NCBI RefSeq assembly: GCF_002850745.1
Contig: NZ_KZ559470.1
Location: forward strand, 386,403-450,402
Direction: 5' to 3'
Length of the DNA stretch: 64,000 nucleotides
Source of the DNA: Nonomuraea indica
Lineage (GTDB): Bacteria > Actinomycetota > Actinomycetes > Streptosporangiales > Streptosporangiaceae
Positions 7,015 to 16,593 of this stretch are shown piece by piece (within the stretch, counting starts at the first letter, position 1; each line of letters opens with the position of its first letter). The notes beneath the pieces were generated by a model. That model was given only the letters and a program-made list of their open reading frames with translations. It was not told the origin of the DNA and ran no database searches. A program made the position numbers and the translations under genes.

Positions 7015-8152
7015 ATCCGCCGCCCGCGGGCGGGGGAAGCTGCGCCCGCGCGATGCTCATGCACTCCAGCAGGGCCCGCTGCTCCTCGTGGAAGGCCTGC
7101 TCGTCCACCACCCGGCGGGCGGCCCGCGCGTGCAGCAGGCCCAGCTCGGTGGCGGCCAGCTGGTAGTCGCTCATCGCCCGCAGCCCCCGCTTGCCGCCGT
7201 GCAGCTTGGCCCACTGCCGGGCCCGCCTGCGCCGGGGCAGCGCCGACAGCATGTGGATGTCGGCCTGGTCCACCAGCTTGGTCGGCTCGTACGGCGGCAG
7301 GTAGCGCTGCAGCAGCGCCACGATGCGCCGCCGGTCGGCGATGACCACGCAGATGAGCACGACGAGCACCACCATCAGCGCCCCGTAGGCCACCACCAGC
7401 CCCGGGAAGCCGCCGTAGGACACCAGGCCGTTCCACAGGCCGTGCAGGACCATCGCGCCCGCCCAGCCCGCCATGACGGAGAAGACCCGCTCCGGGCCGT
7501 GCCGGTGGGCGGCGTAGGCCACCGCGACGCCGATCATCGAGGTGAACAGCGGGTGCGCGAACGGCGACAGCACGCCGCGCAGCACCACCGTGACGGCCAG
7601 CCCCACGCCGCCCTGCTCGGAGTTGAGCGCCGCGATGTAGTAGCTGACGTTCTCGCTCATGCCGAAGCCGAGGCCGACCATGCTGGCGTAGATGATGCCG
7701 TCGGTGGGCCCGTCGAGCTCGGCCCGGCGGAACTTCAGCAGCCCGAGCAGGACGAGCCCCTTCATGGTCTCCTCGACCACGGGCGCGCCGAAGGTGGCGG
7801 CGAGGTTGCGGGCGCTGGTCGCGGAGAGGTTGCCCGCGTCGATGATGTAGTGCAGGTTGAGCGAGTTGACGACGCCCGCCACGAGCACCGCGATGCCGGC
7901 GCCCCAGGCGAAGGCGAAGACGAGGTTGCTGCGCGGCTCCGGCTCCATCCGGTCGAGCGCGAGCACGGCGGCCAGCAGCAGCGGCACGGGCGCCAGGGCG
8001 AGGACGAGCGCGATGAAGAACTGCACGGGTGCGCCGTTGAGCACGTCGAACGAGAAGGACACGAGCGCGCACACGCCGGTCACGACCAGCCCGATGATCA
8101 ACGCGGACGACGGGCGGTCCTTCAACACCCAGCGTGGATCACGGGACGCCAT
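6986..8152 (-). CDS. PrsW-family intramembrane metalloprotease
   Basis: A 388-aa membrane protein with all PrsW/CPBP-type signatures in order: EETMKG (127-132), GMSEN (164-168), His200 in AHPLFTS and HGLWN (237-241). These glutamates and histidines form the presumed metal site in the bilayer. PrsW of Bacillus starts cleavage of an anti-sigma factor, and the target here is unknown. The last 100 residues are a soluble, charged region with no family match that I recognise. ATG 8152 is preferred over an in-frame GTG upstream. No anti-sigma gene is adjacent. Confidence 0.82.
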   Translation of the reverse strand: MASRDPRWVLKDRPSSALIIGLVVTGVCALVSFSFDVLNGAPVQFFIALVLALAPVPLLLAAVLALDRMEPEPRSNLVFAFAWGAGIAVLVAGVVNSLNLHYIIDAGNLSATSARNLAATFGAPVVEETMKGLVLLGLLKFRRAELDGPTDGIIYASMVGLGFGMSENVSYYIAALNSEQGGVGLAVTVVLRGVLSPFAHPLFTSMIGVAVAYAAHRHGPERVFSVMAGWAGAMVLHGLWNGLVSYGGFPGLVVAYGALMVVLVVLICVVIADRRRIVALLQRYLPPYEPTKLVDQADIHMLSALPRRRRARQWAKLHGGKRGLRAMSDYQLAATELGLLHARAARRVVDEQAFHEEQRALLECMSIARAQLPPPAGGGFSGPVPGSP

Positions 8153-8217
8153 ACGGTGACTGTAACGGATCACGGAGGTGGTGTCCTGCCGCCGGGAACG
8201 CCCGCTCCGCGGGCCGC

Positions 8218-9168
8218 TCAGGCCAGCAGCGGGTCGATGGCGACGGCGAGGAACAGCAGCGCCAGATAGGCGTTGGACCAGTGGAAGAACCGCATGGGCC
8301 GCAGCGCGACGCCGGTCTTGCCGGCGTTGAGCCGGGCCAGCAGGCGGTGCACCTCCCACAGGCAGACCACGCCCAGGACGGCCGCCACGACCGGGTAGAA
8401 CAGCGTCGTGCCCGCCACCGGCCACAGCGCCAGCGAGCAGGCCACGGTCGCCCAGGTGTAGGCGATCGACTCCAGGACGACCCGCCGCTCGGTGGCCACG
8501 ACCGGCAGCATCGGGACCTTGGCCGCGGCGTAGTCCTCCTTGTAGCGCATGGCCAGCGTCCAGGTGTGCGGCGGCGTCCAGAAGAACACCACGCCGAACA
8601 GCACCAGCGGCGCCCAGTCGAGCCGCTCGGTGATGCCGGCCCAGCCGATGAGGACCGGCATGCAGCCGGCGATGCCGCCCCACACGATGTTCTGCGCGGT
8701 GCGGCGCTTGAGGATCATCGAGTAGACGAGGACGTAGAACAGGATCGCTCCGGTCGACAGCACGGCGGCCAGCCAGTTGGTCGTCAGCCACAGGCCTCCC
8801 GTCGACAGGAGGCCGAGCACGATGCCGAAGACCAGCGCCCCTCGCGGCGACACCTGGTGGCGGGCCAGCGGGCGCCGCCGGGTGCGGCGCATCTTCTGGT
8901 CGATGTCGCGGTCCACATAGCAGTTGAGCGCGTTGGCGCTGCCGGCCGACAGGGTGCCGAACACCATGACCGCGATCGAGGTCCACAGCGGCGGCAGGCC
9001 GCCGGCCGCCAGGAACATCACCGGCAGGGTGGTGATGAGCAGCAACTCGATGATCCGCGGCTTGGTGAGGGCGATGTAGGCCTTGACGACCATGCCGAAG
9101 GAACGCCCGGTCGTGCGCGGCGCCTCGGCCGCGGGGGCGGGGGCCGTCGCCTGCCTGTTGGTGAGCAC
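8218..9168 (-). CDS. ctaB: Protoheme IX farnesyltransferase (heme O synthase)
   Basis: A 316-aa UbiA-superfamily prenyltransferase that attaches farnesyl to heme b to make heme O, the substrate of CtaA. The prenyl-diphosphate motif [12 protein letters not shown] (NxxxDxxxD) followed by RTRRRPL is clear, and about nine membrane segments follow. It is read divergently from tkt, the usual actinobacterial arrangement. The start is uncertain between GTG 9168 and TTG 9174; GTG is chosen because GGAAG lies 10 nt upstream. Confidence 0.9.
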   Translation of the reverse strand: MLTNRQATAPAPAAEAPRTTGRSFGMVVKAYIALTKPRIIELLLITTLPVMFLAAGGLPPLWTSIAVMVFGTLSAGSANALNCYVDRDIDQKMRRTRRRPLARHQVSPRGALVFGIVLGLLSTGGLWLTTNWLAAVLSTGAILFYVLVYSMILKRRTAQNIVWGGIAGCMPVLIGWAGITERLDWAPLVLFGVVFFWTPPHTWTLAMRYKEDYAAAKVPMLPVVATERRVVLESIAYTWATVACSLALWPVAGTTLFYPVVAAVLGVVCLWEVHRLLARLNAGKTGVALRPMRFFHWSNAYLALLFLAVAIDPLLA

Positions 9169-9247
9169 CGTCAAGGCGCTTCCAGCACGTGCGGAGTCAA
9201 CGCGTAACCTCTGATTAGAGCGGATCCGTGGGTGGGCGCCGTGGCTG

Positions 9248-9278
9248 CCCTGCGAACAACCAAACTGTAGTCGCAGGG
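9248..9278. promoter_or_regulatory. Inverted repeat in the ctaB/tkt divergent promoter region
   Basis: Perfect 8-bp arms CCCTGCGA / TCGCAGGG are separated by 15 nt. A TACAGT hexamer on the minus strand (9264-9269) could be the ctaB -10 box within the spacer. It could be an operator or a leader hairpin. The rest of the 279-bp gap (9169-9447) shows nothing else I can name. Confidence 0.35.
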
Positions 9279-9447
9279 TGGGCCGGTCCGGCCAATGGGG
9301 TGCTCGGGCCGTGCGGCCGGGCAGGATGTGCCTGCGCCCGGAGGAGGAGCGGGAATCCACGGCCTGTTCCACTCGGTTAAGGTCCGGTGTGGGCGGGATA
9401 TGCCAACCGGCGCCACAACAGACGACTAGATTCCGGAGATCGAGCAC

Positions 9448-11556
9448 TTGAGCACCGAACTCGTGCCAGCCCTCGAATGGACCGACCTCGACGACAAGGC
9501 CGTCGACGTCGTTCGAGCCCTGGCGATGGACGCAGTGGAGAAGGCGGGGTCGGGTCACCCCGGCACCGCGATGAGCCTGGCCCCCGCCGCATACCTGCTG
9601 TTTCAGCGTACGATGCGACACGACCCGACAGACCCGACATGGATCGGTCGTGACCGATTCGTGCTGTCTTGCGGTCATTCCAGCCTGACGCTGTACATCC
9701 AGCTCTACCTGTCCGGCTACGGTCTCACCCTCGACGACATCAAGCGGCTGCGGCAGTGGGACAGCCTCACCCCCGGCCACCCCGAGCACGGCCACACGGC
9801 CGGGGTGGAGACCACCACCGGCCCGCTCGGCCAGGGCCTGGGCAACGCGGTCGGCATGGCGATGGCGGCCCGCCGCGAGCGCGGCCTGTTCGACCCCGAC
9901 GCCGCCCCCGGCGCCTCGCCGTTCGACCACCACATCTGGTGCATGGTCAGCGACGGCGACATCGAGGAGGGCATCAGCCACGAGGTCAGCGCCATCGCCG
10001 GCCACCAGAAGCTCGGCAACCTCACCGTCATCTACGACGACAACCACATCTCCATCGAGGACGACACGCTGATCGCCAAGTCCGAGGACGTGGTCAGGCG
10101 CTACGAGGCCTACGGCTGGCACACCGTCAGCGTCGACTGGACCGAGACCGGCGACTACGTCGAGGACGTCCGGGCGCTGCACGCGGCCCTGGAGGAGGCC
10201 CGCGCCGAGACCGACCGGCCCTCGTTCATCCGGCTGCGCACGATCATCGGCTGGCCCGCGCCCAACAAGCAGAACACCGGCAAGATCCACGGCTCGGCGC
10301 TCGGCGCCGAGGAGGTCGCGGCGACCAAGCGGGTCCTCGGCATGGACCCCGACGCCAGCTTCGACGTGCCGGCCGAGGTGCTGGAGCACGCCCGCGCGGT
10401 GGCGCAGCGCGGCCGCGAGGCACGCGCCGAGTGGGACCGGGCCTACACCGCCTGGCGTCAGGCCAACCCGGAGCGGGCGGCCGAGCTCGACCGCATCTCC
10501 CGCCACGAGCTGCCGGCCGGCTGGGCCGAGGCGCTGCCGTCGTTCGAGGCGGGCGGCTCGATGGCCACCCGCAAGGCCTCCGGCGAGGTGCTGAGCGCGC
10601 TCGCGCCGGTGCTGCCCGAGCTGTGGGGCGGCTCGGCCGACCTGGCCGAGTCCAACAACACCACGATGAAGGGCGAGCCGTCGTTCATCCCGGAGGAGCA
10701 CCAGACCAAGGAGTTCCCCGGCAACCGCTACGGCCGCACCCTGCACTTCGGCATCCGTGAGCACGGCATGGGAGCCATCCTCAACGGCATCGCGCTGCAC
10801 GGCGGCACCCGCCCCTACGGTGGCACCTTCCTCGTCTTCTCCGACTACATGCGCCCGTCCGTGCGCCTGGCCGCGCTGATGAAGCTGCCGGTCACCTACG
10901 TGTGGACGCACGACTCGATCGGCCTCGGCGAGGACGGCCCGACCCACCAGCCGATCGAGCACCTGTGGGCGCTGCGCGCGATCCCCGGCCTCGACGTGGT
11001 GCGCCCGGCCGACGCCAACGAGACGGCCTACGCCTGGAAGACCGTGCTGGAGCACACCGACCGGCCGGCGGCGCTCGCGCTGACCCGGCAGAACCTGCCG
11101 GTGTTCGAGGGCACCAGCGCCGACGGCGTGGCCCGTGGCGGCTACGTGCTGGCCGAGGCGTCCTCCGGCGTCCCGCAGGTGATCCTCATCGCCACCGGCA
11201 GCGAGGTGGAGCTGGCCGTCGGGGCGCGCGAACTGCTGGAGGGCCAGGGCATCGCGACGCGGGTCGTGTCGATGCCGTGTGTCGAGTGGTTCACCGGGCA
11301 GGACACCGCGTACCGGCAGACGGTGCTGCCGTCCGGCGTGAAGGCGCGCGTCGCGGTCGAGGCGGGCGTCCCGCTCGGCTGGCGGGAGTTCGTCGGCGAG
11401 GCGGGCGAGATCGTCGGCCTCGACCACTTCGGCGCCTCGGCGCCGTACAAGACGCTGTACGAGCAGTTCGGCCTGACGGCCGAGCGGGTGGCCGCCGCCG
11501 CTAAGGCGAGCCTGGCCAAGCTCGGTCAGGACAAGGGCGAGACGACGGGAAACTGA
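9448..11556 (+). CDS. tkt: Transketolase
   Basis: A 702-aa thiamine-diphosphate enzyme that moves two-carbon units between ketose and aldose phosphates in the non-oxidative pentose phosphate pathway. It shows [13 protein letters not shown] at the N-terminus, the TPP/Mg motif [12 protein letters not shown], and pyrimidine-domain motifs FGIREHGMG and [16 protein letters not shown]. Length is normal. The TTG start has CCGGAGAT eight bases upstream. It is first of tkt-tal-zwf-opcA-pgl. Confidence 0.96.
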   Translation: MSTELVPALEWTDLDDKAVDVVRALAMDAVEKAGSGHPGTAMSLAPAAYLLFQRTMRHDPTDPTWIGRDRFVLSCGHSSLTLYIQLYLSGYGLTLDDIKRLRQWDSLTPGHPEHGHTAGVETTTGPLGQGLGNAVGMAMAARRERGLFDPDAAPGASPFDHHIWCMVSDGDIEEGISHEVSAIAGHQKLGNLTVIYDDNHISIEDDTLIAKSEDVVRRYEAYGWHTVSVDWTETGDYVEDVRALHAALEEARAETDRPSFIRLRTIIGWPAPNKQNTGKIHGSALGAEEVAATKRVLGMDPDASFDVPAEVLEHARAVAQRGREARAEWDRAYTAWRQANPERAAELDRISRHELPAGWAEALPSFEAGGSMATRKASGEVLSALAPVLPELWGGSADLAESNNTTMKGEPSFIPEEHQTKEFPGNRYGRTLHFGIREHGMGAILNGIALHGGTRPYGGTFLVFSDYMRPSVRLAALMKLPVTYVWTHDSIGLGEDGPTHQPIEHLWALRAIPGLDVVRPADANETAYAWKTVLEHTDRPAALALTRQNLPVFEGTSADGVARGGYVLAEASSGVPQVILIATGSEVELAVGARELLEGQGIATRVVSMPCVEWFTGQDTAYRQTVLPSGVKARVAVEAGVPLGWREFVGEAGEIVGLDHFGASAPYKTLYEQFGLTAERVAAAAKASLAKLGQDKGETTGN

Positions 11557-11558
11557 AG

Positions 11559-12650
11559 ATGAGCGAGATCCTCAACAAGCTGTCGGGCCAGGGCGTCTCC
11601 GTCTGGCTCGACGACATCAGCCGCGAGCGGCTGCGCACCGGCAACCTGCAGCAGCTGATCCGCGAGAAGAACGTCGTCGGGGTGACCTCCAACCCGACGA
11701 TCTTCGCCAGCGCGCTCAGCAAGGGCGACGCCTACGACACCCAGCTCCACGACCTCGCCGTACGCGGCGTGGACGTGGGCGAGGCCGTGCGCGCCATCAC
11801 CACCTACGACATCCGCTGGGCGGCCGACGTGCTGCGCCCGGTCTACGACGCCACCGGCGGCGTCGACGGGCGGGTGTCGCTGGAGGTGGACCCGCGCCTG
11901 GCCCGCGACACCGACAAGACCGTCGCCGAGGCGCGCGCCCTGTGGTGGATGGTCGACCGGCCCAACCTGCTCATCAAGATCCCGGCGACCCTCGAGGGAC
12001 TGCCGGCGATCACGCAGGCGATCGGCGAGGGCATCAGCGTCAACGTCACGCTGATCTTCTCGCTGGAGCGCTACCGCCAGGTCATGGACGCCTGGCTGGC
12101 CGGTCTGGAGGCCGCCCAGGCCAAGGGCCTCGACCTGGCCACGATCGAGTCGGTGGCGTCCTTCTTCGTCAGCCGCGTCGACACCGAGATCGACAAGCGG
12201 CTCGACCAGGCCGGCAGGCCGGAGCTGAAGGGCAAGGCGGGCGTGGCGAACGCGCGCCTGGCGTACGCGGCGTTCGAGGAGGTCATGAACTCCGAGCGCT
12301 GGCAGCGGCTGCGCGCCGCCGGCGCCCGCCCGCAGCGACCGCTGTGGGCCTCGACGGGCGTGAAGAACCCCGACTACCGCGACACGATGTACGTCGACGA
12401 CCTGGTCGCGCCGGGCACGGTCAACACGATGCCGGAGAAGACGCTGGACGCGGTCGCCGACCACAGCCAGATCTCGGGCGACACCGTCCGCCCCTTCTAC
12501 GAGCAGGCGTGGAACACCATGGCCGAGCTCAAGGAGGCCGGCATCGACTACGACGACGTGGTGCGGGTGCTCGAGGACGAGGGCGTGGAGAAGTTCGAGA
12601 CGTCCTGGAACGAGCTGCTCGAGAGCGTCACCAAGAATCTGGTCCCCTGA
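11559..12650 (+). CDS. tal: Transaldolase
   Basis: A 363-aa enzyme that transfers dihydroxyacetone from sedoheptulose-7-phosphate to glyceraldehyde-3-phosphate. The Schiff-base lysine is in [14 protein letters not shown], and [11 protein letters not shown] and [12 protein letters not shown] are also typical of the actinobacterial transaldolase class. It begins 2 nt after the tkt stop, so the two are almost certainly co-transcribed and translationally coupled. Confidence 0.95.
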   Translation: MSEILNKLSGQGVSVWLDDISRERLRTGNLQQLIREKNVVGVTSNPTIFASALSKGDAYDTQLHDLAVRGVDVGEAVRAITTYDIRWAADVLRPVYDATGGVDGRVSLEVDPRLARDTDKTVAEARALWWMVDRPNLLIKIPATLEGLPAITQAIGEGISVNVTLIFSLERYRQVMDAWLAGLEAAQAKGLDLATIESVASFFVSRVDTEIDKRLDQAGRPELKGKAGVANARLAYAAFEEVMNSERWQRLRAAGARPQRPLWASTGVKNPDYRDTMYVDDLVAPGTVNTMPEKTLDAVADHSQISGDTVRPFYEQAWNTMAELKEAGIDYDDVVRVLEDEGVEKFETSWNELLESVTKNLVP

Positions 12651-12668
12651 TGGAGGTGGACCACCGCC

Positions 12669-12698
12669 AGGGGGAGACGGCCCGCGCCGTCTTCCCCT
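12669..12698 (+). terminator. Strong hairpin between tal and zwf
   Basis: A 13-bp stem (AGGGGGAGACGGC / GCCGTCTTCCCCT, one G-U pair) with a CCGC loop lies in the 84-nt tal-zwf gap. There is no T-run after it. It may be a partial terminator or attenuator, or an RNA-processing signal that sets different levels of tkt-tal and zwf-opcA. Confidence 0.55.
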
Positions 12699-12734
12699 GC
12701 GGCGCACCAGCCCGCAGTGCACAGGAGGCTTGAG

Positions 12735-14369
12735 ATGACAGACGTGGCAGAGCCCGCGGAGGAGGCGGGGGCCGCGCAGGGCGGCTCGGCCGTCGCCACC
12801 TCCGCCGTCGCCACCTCCGCCGCCGAGGCGGCGACGACGCTGGAGGCGGCCGCCGCCAATCCGCTGCGCGACCCGCGCGACAAGCGGCTGCCTCGGGTGG
12901 CGGGGCCGTGTGTGATGGTGCTGTTCGGTGTGACCGGAGACCTGGCCAAACGCAAGCTGCTGCCGGCGATCTACGACCTGGGCAACCGGGGGCTGCTGCC
13001 GCCCGGCTTCTCGCTGGTCGGCTTCGCCCGGCGCGACTGGAAGAACCAGGACTTCGCCCAGTTGACGCACGACGCGGTCAAGGCGCACGCCAGGACGCCG
13101 TTCCGCGAGGAGGTCTGGCGGCAGATCTGCGAGGGCATCCACTTCGTGCCGGGCGAGTTCTCCGACGACGGCGCGTTCGACGCGCTGGCGATGGCGTTGA
13201 AGGAGATCGACGAGACCCGGGGCACGGGCGGCAACTATGCGTTCTACCTGTCCGTGCCGCCGAAGTTCTTTCCCGTCGTGGTGGAGCAGCTCAAGCGGAC
13301 CGGGATGGCCGACGCGCCGCCCGGCTCGTGGCGGCGGGTGGTCATCGAGAAGCCGTTCGGGCACGACCTGAAGTCGGCGCACGAGCTGAACGAGATCACC
13401 ACCTCGGCCTTTCCGGAGAGCTCGATCTTCCGGATCGACCACTACCTGGGCAAGGAGACGGTCCAGAACATCATGGCGCTGAGGTTCGCCAACAACCTCT
13501 ACGAGCCGATCTGGAACCGGAGCTACGTCGACCACGTGCAGATCACGATGGCCGAGGACATCGGCATCGGCGGCCGGGCCGGCTACTACGACGGCATCGG
13601 CGCCGCCCGTGACGTGATCCAGAACCACCTGCTCCAGCTCCTCGCCCTCGTCGCCATGGAGGACCCGACCTCCTTCGAGGCGCAGTCGCTGCGCCGCGAG
13701 AAGGAGAAGGTGTTCAAGGCGGTGCGGCTGCCGGCCGACCTCGCGGCCAACACGGCGCGCGGCCAGTACGCCGCCGGCTGGCAGGGCGGCGAGAAGGTCG
13801 TCGGCTACCTGCAGGAGGAGGGCATCTCGGCCGACTCCACCACCGAGACGTACGCGGCCATCAAGCTGGAGATCGCCAACCGGCGCTGGGCGGGCGTGCC
13901 GTTCTACCTGCGCACCGGCAAGCGGCTCGGCCGGCGGGTGACCGAGGTCGCGGTGGTGTTCCAGCGGGCGCCGCACCTGCCGTTCTCCAAGGACGACACC
14001 GAGATCCTCGGCCAGAACGCGCTCGTCATCCGGGTGCAGCCGGACGAGGGCATCACGGTGCGGTTCGGCTCCAAGGTGCCGGGCACGCAGATGGAGGTGC
14101 GCGACGTCTCCATGGACTTCGCCTACGGCGAGTCGTTCATGGAGTCGTCCCCGGAGGCGTACGAGCGGCTGCTGCTGGACGTGATGATCGGCGATCCGCC
14201 GCTCTTCCCGCACCAGCGGGAGGTGGAGCTGTCGTGGAAGATCCTCGACCCGATCGAGGAGTTCTGGGCCACGCAGGGCCAGCCCGAGCCCTACCCCGCC
14301 GGGTCGTGGGGGCCGCCGTCGGCGGACGCCATGATGGCCCGTGACGGGCGCGTGTGGAGGAGGCTCTGA
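12735..14369 (+). CDS. zwf: Glucose-6-phosphate dehydrogenase
   Basis: A 544-aa enzyme that makes 6-phosphogluconolactone and NADPH, the first step of the oxidative pentose phosphate pathway. Visible motifs are the nucleotide-binding LFGVTGDLAKRKLLPAIY and the active-site RIDHYLGKE. The first 45 residues are an Ala/Thr-rich extension with a duplicated AVATSAVATSA, not part of the catalytic core. ATG 12735 follows AGGAGG at ideal distance. The stop overlaps the opcA start by one base (TGATG). A pgi gene, often next to zwf in streptomycetes, is absent here. Confidence 0.95.
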   Translation: MTDVAEPAEEAGAAQGGSAVATSAVATSAAEAATTLEAAAANPLRDPRDKRLPRVAGPCVMVLFGVTGDLAKRKLLPAIYDLGNRGLLPPGFSLVGFARRDWKNQDFAQLTHDAVKAHARTPFREEVWRQICEGIHFVPGEFSDDGAFDALAMALKEIDETRGTGGNYAFYLSVPPKFFPVVVEQLKRTGMADAPPGSWRRVVIEKPFGHDLKSAHELNEITTSAFPESSIFRIDHYLGKETVQNIMALRFANNLYEPIWNRSYVDHVQITMAEDIGIGGRAGYYDGIGAARDVIQNHLLQLLALVAMEDPTSFEAQSLRREKEKVFKAVRLPADLAANTARGQYAAGWQGGEKVVGYLQEEGISADSTTETYAAIKLEIANRRWAGVPFYLRTGKRLGRRVTEVAVVFQRAPHLPFSKDDTEILGQNALVIRVQPDEGITVRFGSKVPGTQMEVRDVSMDFAYGESFMESSPEAYERLLLDVMIGDPPLFPHQREVELSWKILDPIEEFWATQGQPEPYPAGSWGPPSADAMMARDGRVWRRL

Positions 14370-15283
14370 TGACGACCTTCATGCTGAGCGACACGACGGC
14401 CGGCAAGATCTCCAGCCAGCTGACGATGCTGCGCCACCAGATGGGGGCGCCGGCCATCGGCATGGTGCTGACGCTGGTGGTGGTGTGCGAGGAGCGCGAC
14501 CAGTACGACTCGCTGCGCGCCGCCACCGAGGCGGCGCGCGAGCACCCGTCGCGCATCCTCGTGGTGATCACCCGGGAGACCGACGAGCCCACCCGGCTCG
14601 ACGCGGAGCTGCGCATCGGCGAGTCCACGCCGGGCGAGGTAGTGGTGCTGCGCCTGTACGGCGAGCTGACCGAGCACGCCGGGTCGGTGGTCAGCCCGCT
14701 GCTGCTGCCCGACACCCCGGTGGTGGCGTGGTGGCCCGGTGAGGCCCCCGACGTGCCGTCCGAGGACCCGATCGGGATGCTCGCGCAGCGGCGCATCACC
14801 GACGCCAGGGCCGCCGGTGACGACGCCGTCAAGACGCTGGTGACCCGGGCCAAGGGCTACGCCCGTGGCGACACCGACCTGACGTGGGCGCGGCTGACGC
14901 CGTGGCGGAGCCTGCTGGCGGCGGCGTTCGACCAGCCCGTCGGCAAGGTGCGCAAGGGCATCGTGGAGGCCATGGGCGGCAACCCGAGCGCGCCGCTGCT
15001 GGCGGCGTGGCTGTCCGAGAAGCTCGGATGCCCCGTCAAGGTGGGGGCGTCCGGCGGTCCCGGCCTGACCTCGGTGCGGCTGACGACGAGCGAGGGCGAG
15101 CTGTCGATCTCCAGGACCGACGCCCGGCTCGCCACGCTGGCCCGTCCCGGGCGGCCCGACCGCAACGTGGCGCTGGCCCGGCGGCACACTCCCGAGCTGC
15201 TGGCGGAGGAGCTGCGACGGCTCGACTCGGACGAGACCTACGAGGCGGCCGTCAAGCGCGTGGCCCGCACCTACCGCGCCTGA
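14369..15283 (+). CDS. opcA: Glucose-6-phosphate dehydrogenase assembly protein OpcA
   Basis: A 304-aa OpcA-family protein, the actinobacterial and cyanobacterial partner needed for full Zwf activity or oligomerisation. Characteristic parts are the segment LLLPDTPVVAWWPGEAP and the zwf linkage. ATG 14369 overlaps the zwf stop, and GGAGGAGG lies just upstream. Its last codons are included in a 29-bp direct duplication that continues past the stop. Confidence 0.93.
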   Translation: MTTFMLSDTTAGKISSQLTMLRHQMGAPAIGMVLTLVVVCEERDQYDSLRAATEAAREHPSRILVVITRETDEPTRLDAELRIGESTPGEVVVLRLYGELTEHAGSVVSPLLLPDTPVVAWWPGEAPDVPSEDPIGMLAQRRITDARAAGDDAVKTLVTRAKGYARGDTDLTWARLTPWRSLLAAAFDQPVGKVRKGIVEAMGGNPSAPLLAAWLSEKLGCPVKVGASGGPGLTSVRLTTSEGELSISRTDARLATLARPGRPDRNVALARRHTPELLAEELRRLDSDETYEAAVKRVARTYRA

Positions 15284-15327
15284 CCGATCGGACCCGCGCC
15301 TACCGCACCTGACCGGTCGGACCCGCA
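15270..15327. repeat. 29-bp direct duplication over the opcA stop codon
   Basis: 15270-15298 and 15299-15327 are two adjacent copies of the same 29 bp (CCTACCGC(G/A)CCTGACC...) with three differences. The first copy holds the final codons and stop of opcA, and the second is non-coding. It looks like a recent slippage duplication. Confidence 0.85.
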
Positions 15328-15627
15328 GCGCCGGCTGGAGTCCGACTCGGTCAGACCGGACCAGACCCGGACCCTGGTCCGACCCGGTCTGACGGGACCG
15401 TCCCGGGTCCGGCCCGACTCGACCCGGGTCCGGCCCGGGCCGGACCCGGCCTCGGGTCCGACCGCCCATGGCCCGCCCCCCGTGGGGCCGGCCGTGAGCG
15501 GACGCCGCGCATCGCGGGCGTCCGTCCCGTCGCGCAGGCGCGGACGGGCGCCCGTTCGGCGGCTCGCCGCCCGGTCCGGCCGTCCTCGTGGACTCCCGGC
15601 CCCCGCGGCCGTGAAAGACTGGGCGTC
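15284..15627. other. opcA-pgl gap with long palindrome
   Basis: This 344-bp gap holds no convincing gene. After the duplicated opcA tail it is a run of GACCCGGGTCCGG-like words and includes a perfect 26-bp palindrome at 15424-15449 (half-site CCGGGTCCGGCCC). Such a structure could end or pause transcription between opcA and pgl. The last 100 bp before pgl show nothing recognisable. Confidence 0.6.
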
Positions 15628-16401
15628 GTGAGCGTTCCCACCATCGTCGTGCACCGCGACGCCGACATCCTGGCCAAGGCCGTGGCGGCGCGGATCATCA
15701 CCCGGCTCGTCGACGCGCAGTCCGCGAAGGGCTCGGCGTCGCTGGTGCTGACCGGAGGCACGGTCGGCATCGCCACCCTCGCCGCGATCGCCGAGACTCC
15801 TGCCCGCGACGCGGTCGACTGGCGGCACCTCGACATCTGGTGGGGTGACGAGCGGTTCCTGCCCGACGGCGACCCCGAGCGCAACGAGACCGGCGCCCGC
15901 CGGGCGCTGCTCGACCACGTCGACGTCGACCCGGAGCGGGTCCACGTCATGCTCGGTCCCGACTCGGGCCTGACCGCCGAGGAGTCGGCCGACGCCTACG
16001 CCACCGAGCTGCGCAAGGCCGCCCAGCCCGAGGACCACGGCCCCGCGCCGTCGTTCGACGTGACGCTGCTCGGCATGGGTCCCGACGCGCACGTCGCCTC
16101 GCTGTTCCCGGGCATGCCGGCGCTGTACGACACGCGCCCGGTGACGGCCGTGCACGGCTCTCCCAAGCCGCCGCCGACGCGCATCTCGCTGACGATGCCG
16201 ACGATCCAGGCCTCGCGTGAGGTGTGGGTGGTGGCGGCCGGCGCGGAGAAGGCCGGCGCGGTGCGGCTGGCACTGTCGGAGTCGGGGACCATGCAGGTCC
16301 CGGCGGCCGGAGCCCGTGGCCGGTCCCGCACGCTGTTCCTCCTGGACCGTGCGGCGGCCGCCAAGATCCCTCCCGGCCTCGGCCGCATAGCCTCCCCCTG
16401 A
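15628..16401 (+). CDS. pgl: 6-phosphogluconolactonase
   Basis: A 257-aa SugarP_isomerase-fold hydrolase (DevB/Pgl type) that opens 6-phosphogluconolactone. Motifs are LVLTGGTVG, IWWGDERFLP and LLGMGPDAHVASLFPG. It follows opcA on the same strand after a 344-bp structured gap, so it may have its own promoter. The GTG start lacks a strong Shine-Dalgarno sequence. Confidence 0.93.
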   Translation: MSVPTIVVHRDADILAKAVAARIITRLVDAQSAKGSASLVLTGGTVGIATLAAIAETPARDAVDWRHLDIWWGDERFLPDGDPERNETGARRALLDHVDVDPERVHVMLGPDSGLTAEESADAYATELRKAAQPEDHGPAPSFDVTLLGMGPDAHVASLFPGMPALYDTRPVTAVHGSPKPPPTRISLTMPTIQASREVWVVAAGAEKAGAVRLALSESGTMQVPAAGARGRSRTLFLLDRAAAAKIPPGLGRIASP

Positions 16402-16483
16402 CGCCCCGGCGTTCGCCACCCTCGCTTTCCGGGCTCCCCGCTGCTGGCGGCTGACGTCCCTGGCGTCCGTCCCGTGCACGGGC

Positions 16484-16590
16484 CGGACCGCTCGCGGACG
16501 GGCTGGAGAGCCCTCGTGGACGTACCGGAGAGCGCTCGTGGACGCCCCCGGCGCACTCGTGGACGGGCCTGGAGCACTCGCGGACGGGCC
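16484..16590. repeat. Five CTCG(C/T)GGACG direct repeats at 21-22 bp spacing
   Basis: Copies of CTCG(C/T)GGACG begin at 16491, 16513, 16535, 16556 and 16577, i.e. every 21-22 bp, about two helical turns. They lie between the convergent pgl and add genes. Even helical spacing could suit a DNA-binding protein, or the array may be slippage debris. Confidence 0.75.
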
Positions 16591-16593
16591 CGT

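Noticed and set aside
11526..14213. An 895-aa open frame antisense to tal and zwf.
   Set aside because: Antisense shadow over two conserved enzymes; composition is Arg/His/Gly-rich without motifs.
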